A stretch of 6,415 bases of DNA from Saprospiraceae bacterium (GTDB lineage: Bacteria; Bacteroidota; Bacteroidia; Chitinophagales; Saprospiraceae): assembly GCA_027031145.1 (NCBI GenBank), contig JALVEG010000648.1, positions 1-6,415 on the forward strand, written 5' to 3'. Of the stretch, positions 1 to 6,306 are shown one piece after another; position 1 is the stretch's first letter, and each line of letters opens with the position of its first letter. A program made the translations under genes and the position numbers. The notes beneath the pieces were generated by a model that saw only the letters and a list, made by a program, of their open reading frames with translations, made no database searches and had not been told where the DNA came from.

Positions 1-1091
1 TTTGCCGCTTTGATTATCTGTTCAAAACCCTGAGCTTGTTTTTGCAGTACTTCATACAAACCTTTAGCTTGTGCCTGTTTGCGAAGGATAATAGCATCAG
101 CCTCTCCCTTTGCTTCACGACGGCGTTTTTCGGCTTCGGCTTCGGCTTCGATTTCCACTTTGCGTTTTGCTATTTCGGACTGTACGATAATATCAGCTTC
201 TTTGCTGGCTTTTTCTCTTTCTGCTCTCGCTAATTCAGCCTCTTTTTCAGCCAGATATGCCTCTTGCAATGCTTTTGCTTGTTGTACTTTTTCGGCTGAA
301 ACCGCTATTTTCATAGCTTCTGCTTCTTTTTCCTTTCTTGCGGCATCAGATTTGGCTATTGTTATTTTAGCTTTATTCTCTCCATCTACTGCAATTGAGT
401 TTGCTTCTGCTGTTTTGATTCTTTGGTCTTTCATAGCCAAAGCTTCTCCGATAGCACCATCCCTGTTTTTTTCTGCAACTGATTTCTTAGCTTCGTTTAT
501 AGCATGAGCTGCAGCTTCTTTACCGAGAGCTTCGATATATCCGGATTCATCTTCGATATCGGTAATATTTACGTTTATTAGTGTCAATCCTATTTTACGT
601 AATTCATTTCCTACGTTAGTAGATACATTTGCAAGAAATTTATCCCTGTCTGCATTTATCTCTTCGATATCCATCATAGCAACAACCAATCTCAATTGAC
701 CGAAAATAATATCTTTTGCAATATCCCTGATTTCCTGAGTTGATTTTCCAAGCAATCTTTCCGCAGCATTGCACATCACTCCCGGTTCATTGGATACGGC
801 AACGGTAAATCTTGAAGGGACATTAACACGAATATTTTGTTTACTCAATGCATTTTGCAGATCCACATCTATTGAAATAGGAGATAAATCAAGATATTGA
901 TAATCCTGAATGACCGGCCATACAAAAGCAGCACCTCCGGCAAGACATTTTGCAGAACCACCACCTGTCTTACCATATATTACCAGAATTTTATCTGAAG
1001 GGCAACGCCTGTATCTGGATATAAAGAAAAATAATAGAGCAATAGCTAATATAACTAAGCCAACTCCCGTAAATAAAAATGCACCTTCCAT
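1..1091 (-). CDS. Flotillin family (SPFH domain) membrane scaffold protein, 3' end outside window
   Basis: The visible 363 residues begin at an ATG at 1091 and run open to the window edge. One hydrophobic segment (residues about 5-24) is followed by a basic SRYRR stretch, then an SPFH/band-7 domain (about 30-190). A long Ala/Glu/Lys-rich helical region (about 190-350) contains the alternating Glu-Ala run that is a flotillin hallmark (EAEAEAEKRRREAKGEAD, 315-332). It ends in QGFEQIIKAA, which in relatives leads into the C-terminal region. Bacillus FloT/YuaG is about 500 residues, so roughly a quarter is probably missing. Flotillins are inner-membrane proteins that oligomerise through the SPFH and coiled-coil parts and organise membrane microdomains; the cargo here cannot be inferred. 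The NfeD-like gene lies 137 bases upstream on the same strand, the usual flotillin partner. No good Shine-Dalgarno sequence precedes the start. Family is certain from the sequence; the microdomain role is family knowledge. Confidence 0.95.
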   Translation of the reverse strand, partial: MEGAFLFTGVGLVILAIALLFFFISRYRRCPSDKILVIYGKTGGGSAKCLAGGAAFVWPVIQDYQYLDLSPISIDVDLQNALSKQNIRVNVPSRFTVAVSNEPGVMCNAAERLLGKSTQEIRDIAKDIIFGQLRLVVAMMDIEEINADRDKFLANVSTNVGNELRKIGLTLINVNITDIEDESGYIEALGKEAAAHAINEAKKSVAEKNRDGAIGEALAMKDQRIKTAEANSIAVDGENKAKITIAKSDAARKEKEAEAMKIAVSAEKVQQAKALQEAYLAEKEAELARAEREKASKEADIIVQSEIAKRKVEIEAEAEAEKRRREAKGEADAIILRKQAQAKGLYEVLQKQAQGFEQIIKAA

Positions 1092-1120
1092 AATAATTTG
1101 TTTTAGTATGTTATGTAATT

Positions 1121-1199
1121 AGTAACTACTCAGGTAGAGTCATTTTGAATGAAAAATCCACTTTTTTTCAATTAAAAAGCACCTACCCGAGTAGTTACT
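1121..1199. repeat. Near-perfect 17-bp inverted repeat between nfeD-like and flotillin genes
   Basis: The left arm 1121-1137 (agtaactactcaggtag) and right arm 1183-1199 (ctacccgagtagttact) are reverse complements except at one position, which is a G:U pair in minus-strand RNA. The 45-base AT-rich spacer holds a smaller 7-bp stem (1150-1156 with 1164-1170). Each arm also contains its own dyad, CTAC-N4-GTAG (1126-1137 and 1183-1194). In the transcript it would form a long hairpin between the two coding regions. It lacks a U-run directly after the stem on the minus strand, so a simple intrinsic terminator is not obvious. It could be a dispersed palindromic element, an mRNA-processing or attenuation structure, or paired operators. 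Confidence 0.85.
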
Positions 1200-1228
1200 A
1201 TAATTATTTGTATCTATGTCAAATAGAA

Positions 1229-1864
1229 TCAATGTTGTTTATCTTTGATCTCGCCTACCAATAATATATTATCTTCCAATATTTTAAATACATAAATAAC
1301 CGTTCCGGTATTTAATTTTTCTCCATCAGTGACAGCACGAAGTTCCATCAATTTATCATTTAGTTCTATATGTACCATGCCAGTTCCTGTTCTTTTAGGA
1401 GGTATAGGAATATATACTTTTCCGTACTTTCCCAAAGCATCATCTATATCCGGAGTACCTGTTTCTGCCAGTTTTACGAGTTGATATAAAACAAAAGCCA
1501 CAAAAAACAATGCGATCAATCCTGAAAGAAAAGAAACTATAATAGCTGTTGTTATATCAACTCCACCGGATAAAGTAATAACTCCCACCCATCCGAAAAA
1601 AGTAAAAAAGGCTATAATACTTCTTATTGAAAACAACGTAAATCCGGGATCAACATCAAAATGCCCGTCAACATCAGATCCGTCAAAGTCTCCTCCAAAA
1701 TCGCCATTAAAATCACCATCCACATCCGAATCAAAATCCAATCCGATAATGCTGGATACTAATTGCAGAACAAATAATACGGAGAAAATCACAGCAATAG
1801 TCCAAAATATCTGCTGTGCAAAGCTTAAATCATGCCACCAATTTCCAAAAATCACAATATTCAT
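1229..1864 (-). CDS. NfeD-like membrane protein with C-terminal OB-fold domain (YuaF/YqiJ type)
   Basis: This 211-residue protein has three likely membrane segments (about 17-42, 77-98 and 104-130). A soluble C-terminal domain (about 143-207: GKYGKVYIPIPP, MVHIELNDKLMELRAV, LNTGTVIYVFKI, ILLVGE) has the spacing of the NfeD OB-fold. There is no N-terminal ClpP-class serine protease domain, so this is the short form that pairs with flotillins. The flotillin gene lies directly downstream, which supports that role: such proteins are thought to assist or regulate their SPFH partner in the inner membrane. The odd part is the loop at residues 43-72, with 12 Asp in 30 residues and DxDxDG-like spacing that resembles calcium-binding loops. 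Two membrane segments separate it from the OB domain, so both should face the same side. The start at 1864 places the first residues just before membrane segment 1, and a -7 promoter match lies about 60 bases upstream. Confidence 0.85.
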   Translation of the reverse strand: MNIVIFGNWWHDLSFAQQIFWTIAVIFSVLFVLQLVSSIIGLDFDSDVDGDFNGDFGGDFDGSDVDGHFDVDPGFTLFSIRSIIAFFTFFGWVGVITLSGGVDITTAIIVSFLSGLIALFFVAFVLYQLVKLAETGTPDIDDALGKYGKVYIPIPPKRTGTGMVHIELNDKLMELRAVTDGEKLNTGTVIYVFKILEDNILLVGEIKDKQH

Positions 1865-1921
1865 TTATTATATTTTAATACGAATAAACCACATCTATTG
1901 ATGAAAAACAAACTTCTTCGA

Positions 1922-1929
1922 CAAATATA
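1922..1929 (-). promoter_or_regulatory. Possible Bacteroidota promoter -7 element for the nfeD-like gene
   Basis: Read on the minus strand this is TATATTTG, an exact match to the Bacteroidota -7 consensus TAnnTTTG. It lies in the 112-base gap between the YbjQ-like stop and the nfeD-like start and would give a leader of about 50 bases. The -33 element (TTTG) is not recognisable at the usual distance, so this rests on one half of the consensus. If real, nfeD and flotillin could be transcribed apart from the gene upstream. Confidence 0.4.
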
Positions 1930-1976
1930 GTAAAAAAATCGTTAAAAGAGTTATAAAATTATTGACAAGATGTATT

Positions 1977-2291
1977 TCATATTTTGACCGCAGTACCCGA
2001 GGCTACGACCATCAACATAGTCCCTTTGCCAACAGTCTCATAATCCAGATCGATTCCAATTATCGCATTAGCTCCGAGTTGTTCAGCTTTTTCTCTCATT
2101 TCCTGCATAGCTGTTTCTTTTGCCTCTATGAGTACTTTTTCGTATCCTCCGGAGCGACCACCAACTAAATCAACTATTCCTGCAAAGAAGTCCTTGAACA
2201 TATTTGCTCCGATAATGGTTTCACCCGAAACTATGCCCAAATATTCTTTTATTTTGTAACCGTCCAATGAATTTGTTGTTGTTAGTATCAT
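1977..2291 (-). CDS. YbjQ/UPF0145 family small cytosolic protein
   Basis: The 104-residue product matches the YbjQ (UPF0145, DUF74) family over its whole length. It starts MILTTTNSLDGYKIKEYLGIV and carries GGRSGGYE (44-51), an amphipathic helix with many Glu and Lys (52-72), GANAIIGIDLDYE (73-85) and MLMVVASGTAV (92-102), all signature stretches of the family. There is no signal peptide or membrane segment, so it should be cytosolic. The family is sometimes labelled putative heavy-metal-binding, but no biochemical role is established and this copy has no cysteine and no histidine, which gives that label no support here. It lies 95 bases after hisS and 112 bases before the nfeD-like gene, on the same strand. 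Start and length fit the family; function is unknown. Confidence 0.93.
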   Translation of the reverse strand: MILTTTNSLDGYKIKEYLGIVSGETIIGANMFKDFFAGIVDLVGGRSGGYEKVLIEAKETAMQEMREKAEQLGANAIIGIDLDYETVGKGTMLMVVASGTAVKI

Positions 2292-2363
2292 AATTATTTT
2301 GATTTGATGTATTTCATTTAATTATAATAAACCGATAAACGATCAGACAATTAATAAATCAAA

Positions 2364-2378
2364 CCACCTGAGTAGTTA
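2364..2378. repeat. Single copy of the 1121-1199 repeat arm, just after hisS
   Basis: The plus strand reads ccacctgagtagtta. Thirteen consecutive bases (2366-2378) are identical to the reverse complement of the arm at 1121-1137 and differ at one position from the arm at 1183-1199. The inner dyad is slightly broken (CCAC-N4-GTAG). No second arm is seen nearby, so this is a lone half site, nine bases downstream of the hisS stop codon on the transcribed strand. It may be the remnant of a palindromic element or a separate binding site for the same factor. Confidence 0.6.
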
Positions 2379-2386
2379 TTTGTGTT

Positions 2387-3733
2387 TTATTTATTAAATA
2401 TTTCTTCAGCCAGTTTATCCCATCCCACTTCTTTTTGTTCACCTGTTTTCATATTTTTTAAGGAAACAACGCGTTTTTCCAATTCATTACCACCAAGTAT
2501 TGCTACAAATGGTACCCCGATAGAATTCGCATATTTCATTTGTTTTTTCATTTTTGCCGGAGCAGGATAAATATCGGTTTTTATATTGTGTCTTCTTAGT
2601 TTTGAAACCAGTTTGAATGCTTCTATATGGGCATAATCATCAAAAGCTACAAATAAAACATCAAGTGTATGAACAAGATCATCAGGAAACATGTCTTTTT
2701 CTTCCATAACGTCATAGATCCTTTCAGCGCCAAAACTAACTCCGACTCCGGACATACCTTTTCTGTCAAAAACTTCCGTAAGTTCGTCATATCTTCCACC
2801 GCCGCCGAGACTCCCTATCTCCGCATCCATAGCTTTAACTTCAAAAATACATCCTGTATAGTAATTGAGCCCTCTGGCTAAAGTTGCATCATATTTAACA
2901 TGATTATGTAAAGGGATGGAATAAAGATAATTGAAAACGGTTTTTAATTCTTTCAATCCAACTGATTCGATATTTTTATGTTCAAACCAATCAACTAAAC
3001 CACCTATACTGTCAATTTCAAGATATTTTTTAAGTTCATTTATTTCATCGGGTTCCAGTCCTCTTCTCAAAAGCTCTTTTTCAACTCCTTCCAAACCAAT
3101 TTTATCCAATTTGTCAATGGCAATAGTAATATCCATAAATTTATCTTTTGCCCCAATTACAAAAGACATATCTTCCAATACTTTTCTGTTGTTTATTCTT
3201 ATTTCAACGGGAATATTTAATTTTTCAAATACATCATCATAGATTTTTACCAACTCTGCTTCATACATCAAAGAATCTGAGCCGATAGCATCAACATCGC
3301 ATTGATAAAATTCCTGATATCTGCCTTTTTGAGGTCTGTCTGCTCTCCAGACAGGTTGGATCTGATATCTTTTGAACGGAAAAGTCAAATCATTTTCATG
3401 CATCACCACAAATCTGGCAAATGGAACAGTAAGGTCATATCTAAGTCCTCTTTTGGATATTTGGGGAACAAGTTTTTTTGATTCCTTTTTGCAAAGTACT
3501 TCTTCATCGGCTTTGCTCAGAAAGTCGCCGTTATTTAATATTTTAAATAACAATCTATCTCCTTCTTCGCCGTATTTTCCCGTCAAAGTTGACAATAATT
3601 CAAAACTGGGAGTTTCTATCGGAACATATCCGTAAGTTTCAAAAACTGTTTTAATAACATTAAAAATATAATTTCTTTTTATCACCTGTGAAGGTAAAAA
3701 ATCCCTTGTTCCTTTTGCTATTGATGGTTTCAT
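2387..3733 (-). CDS. hisS: Histidyl-tRNA synthetase
   Basis: HisRS attaches histidine to tRNA-His using ATP, in the cytosol, and is essential. The 448 residues show the class II layout. Motif 1 lies at about 7-45 (KGTRDFLPSQ through VPIETPSFE). The substrate-binding YDLTVPFARF is at 99-108. Motif 2 (VWRADRPQKGRYQEFYQCD, 128-146) carries the ATP-binding Arg130. The histidine-specific motif RGLNYYTGCIFE is at 287-298, followed by GGGGRYDEL. Motif 3 is GVGVSFGAERIY (329-340), with Arg338. A C-terminal anticodon-binding domain fills about 355-448. It is slightly longer than the 424-residue E. coli enzyme, as is common in Bacteroidota. All catalytic signatures are intact. The ATG at 3733 sits directly before the conserved N-terminus, with a promoter match about 25 bases upstream, so the start is well supported. 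It is flanked by unrelated genes and is probably its own unit. Confidence 0.99.
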   Translation of the reverse strand: MKPSIAKGTRDFLPSQVIKRNYIFNVIKTVFETYGYVPIETPSFELLSTLTGKYGEEGDRLLFKILNNGDFLSKADEEVLCKKESKKLVPQISKRGLRYDLTVPFARFVVMHENDLTFPFKRYQIQPVWRADRPQKGRYQEFYQCDVDAIGSDSLMYEAELVKIYDDVFEKLNIPVEIRINNRKVLEDMSFVIGAKDKFMDITIAIDKLDKIGLEGVEKELLRRGLEPDEINELKKYLEIDSIGGLVDWFEHKNIESVGLKELKTVFNYLYSIPLHNHVKYDATLARGLNYYTGCIFEVKAMDAEIGSLGGGGRYDELTEVFDRKGMSGVGVSFGAERIYDVMEEKDMFPDDLVHTLDVLFVAFDDYAHIEAFKLVSKLRRHNIKTDIYPAPAKMKKQMKYANSIGVPFVAILGGNELEKRVVSLKNMKTGEQKEVGWDKLAEEIFNK

Positions 3734-3755
3734 GCACTTGAGTTATTTCCAAATG

Positions 3756-3763
3756 CAAAGGTA
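3756..3763 (-). promoter_or_regulatory. Likely Bacteroidota promoter -7 element for hisS
   Basis: On the minus strand this reads TACCTTTG, an exact match to TAnnTTTG. It would start transcription near 3749 and leave a leader of only about 16 bases before the hisS ATG. The expected TTTG about 19 bases upstream is not clear. It sits in the 128-base gap after the beta-propeller gene, consistent with hisS having its own promoter. Confidence 0.5.
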
Positions 3764-3861
3764 ATTAAATATAAAGATATAATAACCCCACTTTGATATA
3801 AAAATTATTAAAGCTATTATTATGTCTTTAATCTAATACAAAAACATGTTGCACTATCCAG

Positions 3862-5280
3862 CTATCTTATAAAAACCAGTTTTTTTCTTCCTGTAAATCT
3901 TTCGTTTTTGATTACTATAAAATAAATACCTTGGTTAATGTCCCTTTTTCCCAAATGTAATTTATACTCACCGGCAACGGTTATTTTATTATTTAGTATC
4001 ACTTTTTCCTTTCCGTTAATATCACATAACGATATTTTTGTTTTTCCCGTTTGAGGAATATCATAACTTATCGTCATTTCATCATTAGTTGGATTGGGAT
4101 AAGCTGTTATGAAAATATCTTTGTTAATAGAATTATCGCTTGTTGCACTGGTTTTTGATTTGAATATAGTTATTCCCGATGAAGAAAGAGCATATAAACC
4201 GTGATCGGCAATAATCGTACTCCAATAATTTTGACTCGTATCTTCAAAAACTTTTTCGCCTGTCATTTGGTTAAATCCTGCAATCCAAGGTTTGTAATCT
4301 GCACACGAATAAATAATACTGTTTGCAGCTGCAGGACCTTTGATAAATGGATATTCGGAAATATATTTCCACAATTTTTTTCCGGTAAATTTATTTATAG
4401 CCAACAAACTGCCATGTGTATAACTGTCATTAACCAATGATATACATAATACACTATCGGATAAACAGGCAGTACCTGCATCAAAACCTGTAACATAAAG
4501 AGAATCGGGAAGTTGATAATACCATTTTTCACTCCCTGTTTCAGGATTATAACAAGCTATTGTACTATTGACACACAGGAATATTCCAGATCCATCAACG
4601 AGAATTTGACCACTTGGACCAGAAGCATGAATCCTTTTCCACAACACTTCTCCTGTTTTGCTGTTCAACGCGATCAAATCGTCATAAGTGCTAATAAAAA
4701 CTTTATTATTATCATAAGTTGGAGTCAAATATCCCGGTGCATCAATACTCCAAATAGTTTCTCCTGTATTTTCATTTAGACATGACAATTTATTTGATGA
4801 GTTGCTAATAAAAATATGACCTTTATTGTCAAGTATTGGATTGCGACGAAATAAATTTCCGAAATCCCTGAACCATTTTTGTTCACCCGTTAATCTGTCC
4901 AGGGCGTAAAGTCCTTTTGCGTTTTGACCGCCAATAAATATTTTATCACCGGAAATAGCAGGGAAAAAACTTATTCCACCACCTGAACCTTCCAATTCGA
5001 ACCGCCACAATTCTTTTTGATTTTCATTATCATAAACAGTGATTTTGTTGGGATCTCCACCATTGGGAAGATAAAAAATATTATCTTTTTTCAAGATAAA
5101 TTCTCCCCATTGACTTATAGTTGTTTCTATTTCAAAAGGGGGCTTAAGTACCGTTTCCTCAGGCAAATAGTTTGTACGCTGAGGACATCTGTTTACCATT
5201 AACCAATCGGTTTGAGCAGATATATTGATTGAAAACAAAAATGTTAAAACGACAATAATAAATGATTTAATAGTTTTCAT
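3862..5280 (-). CDS. Secreted PQQ-like beta-propeller protein with T9SS type A sorting domain
   Basis: I place the start at 5280, giving 472 residues. There the first residues form a clean signal peptide (MKTIKSFIIVVLTFLFSINISAQ, likely cut near residues 22/23). The in-frame ATG at 5337 would add 19 charged residues ahead of the signal and overlap the upstream gene. The body holds seven clear PQQ-type blade motifs of the form (L/I)xxxxxxTGxxxW, at about 80-92, 124-136, 165-177, 202-214, 241-253, 292-304 and 333-345, with a degenerate eighth (ITIF) after them. This predicts a seven- or eight-bladed propeller. PQQ-type repeats of this kind, as in BamB, often bind no cofactor, and no enzyme signature is seen. 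A linker leads to a Por secretion tail (about 393-472) beginning AYPNPTNDEMTISYD and ending KLVFIR. It should be exported across the outer membrane and anchored at the surface or released. It follows the LamG-like gene by 10 bases, so the two are probably co-transcribed. Ligand unknown. Confidence 0.93.
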   Translation of the reverse strand: MKTIKSFIIVVLTFLFSINISAQTDWLMVNRCPQRTNYLPEETVLKPPFEIETTISQWGEFILKKDNIFYLPNGGDPNKITVYDNENQKELWRFELEGSGGGISFFPAISGDKIFIGGQNAKGLYALDRLTGEQKWFRDFGNLFRRNPILDNKGHIFISNSSNKLSCLNENTGETIWSIDAPGYLTPTYDNNKVFISTYDDLIALNSKTGEVLWKRIHASGPSGQILVDGSGIFLCVNSTIACYNPETGSEKWYYQLPDSLYVTGFDAGTACLSDSVLCISLVNDSYTHGSLLAINKFTGKKLWKYISEYPFIKGPAAANSIIYSCADYKPWIAGFNQMTGEKVFEDTSQNYWSTIIADHGLYALSSSGITIFKSKTSATSDNSINKDIFITAYPNPTNDEMTISYDIPQTGKTKISLCDINGKEKVILNNKITVAGEYKLHLGKRDINQGIYFIVIKNERFTGRKKLVFIR

Positions 5281-5290
5281 AGTTGTTTTT

Positions 5291-6214
5291 TTATCGGTTA
5301 ATAATAATTTTCTTTGAATAAGATTTTTCGTTTTCATCAGTAATTTTTAGCAAATAGATTCCCGTGTTTAATCCTTTTGCATCAATTCTGTTACCGGAAG
5401 ATAAATTTGTTATTTTTTTTGAAAAAACAATTTTTCCCTGCAAATCGATCAATTGTACTAAATATCGGCCTGAATTATTTTCTTTGCTTTTTACAGTAAA
5501 AATTCCTGAGTTAGGATTAGGATAAATATCAAAATGACCGGATAAATCATTGAGTTCTCCGGTAGCACTTGTTCCGGCTTTATAAATTATTAAATTTCTC
5601 CAGTTTCCTTTAAAAGTTCTTCCATATCCTCCATGAATATTTAGAAAAACCTTATCTTTTTCTTTTGATTTAATGACAAACTGAATGGAATCAACTAAAT
5701 TATCATCCAAATATAAATAACCGGTAGAGTCCTGATAAATTACGGTTAATCTATACCATGTATTGGGTTCAGTTGAAATAGAACCCGTTGGACTAGTGTG
5801 AGAACCATTGTATATCAATTGAATTGTAGTGTCGTGAGGAGAGATTCTGGCTCCCAAATATCTCCAAAGAGCACCTGCTACTATTACCGGTTTATCTTTG
5901 AATCCAATATCTCTTTTAAACTCCAGACTAAAAGCAAATTTTGAATAATCAAATCCGTCAATATTTGGAGTACGAATAGTGCATCCGCTAGTGTCATTGC
6001 CCGGATATATCCCGTTTGAATATACTCCGTCCAGCCCCTGAAACGGTGCATTTTCCAATTGTATCGTATCATAATTACCAAGTGAATCAGTCGATGTATT
6101 TATCAATGTGTAATGCGCAATGGGAACAAATTGCGATAAGTCTTGGGAATAAGCTGAAAGCATACTTAAAAAAATCCAGGATAAAATCAGAAAAAATGTT
6201 TTAAAAGTTTTCAT
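5291..6214 (-). CDS. Secreted LamG/concanavalin-like protein with T9SS type A sorting domain
   Basis: The 307-residue product starts with a signal peptide (MKTFKTFFLILSWIFLSMLS, then AYSQ; likely cut around 23/24). Residues about 30-213 look like one LamG/laminin-G-like jelly-roll domain. They open with a PIAHYTL strand and include FAFSLEFKRD (93-102), the NTWYRLTVIYQ strand with Trp153, GYLYLDDNLVDSI (165-177) and a closing GNWRNLIIYK (203-212). Such domains usually bind carbohydrate or protein, but I see no catalytic residues and the match is by pattern only. After a short linker, a Por secretion tail (228-307) begins FDIYPNPNSGIFTV and ends KKIIINR, marking it as T9SS cargo. It is the first visible gene of a likely two-gene unit with the beta-propeller protein downstream, and no gene is visible upstream in the remaining 200 bases. 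The start is set by the signal peptide. Fold assignment is moderate; secretion route is strong. Confidence 0.88.
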   Translation of the reverse strand: MKTFKTFFLILSWIFLSMLSAYSQDLSQFVPIAHYTLINTSTDSLGNYDTIQLENAPFQGLDGVYSNGIYPGNDTSGCTIRTPNIDGFDYSKFAFSLEFKRDIGFKDKPVIVAGALWRYLGARISPHDTTIQLIYNGSHTSPTGSISTEPNTWYRLTVIYQDSTGYLYLDDNLVDSIQFVIKSKEKDKVFLNIHGGYGRTFKGNWRNLIIYKAGTSATGELNDLSGHFDIYPNPNSGIFTVKSKENNSGRYLVQLIDLQGKIVFSKKITNLSSGNRIDAKGLNTGIYLLKITDENEKSYSKKIIINR

Positions 6215-6240
6215 CAGATTAGAATTTTAGTTATTGAAAA

Positions 6241-6306
6241 ATTTGCAAAGACAGGTAGTATTGATTTGATAATAAACGAATTATTACAACCCCTGTCTTT
6301 ACAAAT
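6241..6306. repeat. 15-bp inverted repeat upstream of the LamG-like gene
   Basis: The left arm 6241-6255 (atttgcaaagacagg) and right arm 6292-6306 (cctgtctttacaaat) are reverse complements with one mismatch, separated by a 36-base AT-rich spacer. On the minus strand the stem is followed by a short T run, so it could be a weak terminator for an unseen upstream gene. It could also be a hairpin or operator at the promoter of the secreted-protein pair, because the best -7 match lies in one arm. Confidence 0.65.
6246..6276 (-). promoter_or_regulatory. Candidate promoter for the two secreted-protein genes
   Basis: On the minus strand, TTTA (6276-6273) is followed after 19 bases by TGTCTTTG (6253-6246). 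Each half differs at one position from the Bacteroidota consensus TTTG-N19-TAnnTTTG, and the spacing is exact. Transcription would begin near 6240, giving a leader of about 25 bases. The -7 half overlaps an arm of the inverted repeat 6241-6306. In AT-rich DNA a two-mismatch site can arise by chance, so this is tentative. Confidence 0.3.

Noticed and set aside
79..507. Open frame of 142 codons on the plus strand
   Set aside because: It is antisense to the flotillin coiled coil. Its Ala/Ser/Phe-rich product is what antisense reading of Glu/Ala/Lys codons gives, and the minus-strand frame is clearly the gene.
1977..2291. Heavy-metal-binding function for the YbjQ-like protein
   Set aside because: The label is a family annotation only. 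The protein has no cysteine or histidine and no other recognisable metal site.
3862..5280. PQQ-dependent dehydrogenase
   Set aside because: The blade motifs are generic propeller repeats. No cofactor-binding or catalytic residues typical of quinoprotein dehydrogenases are seen, and the protein is shorter than those enzymes.
5281..5337. Upstream in-frame ATG at 5337 as the start of the beta-propeller gene
   Set aside because: It adds a charged stretch before the signal peptide and overlaps the end of the LamG-like gene. The ATG at 5280 directly begins a typical signal peptide and leaves a 10-base gap.
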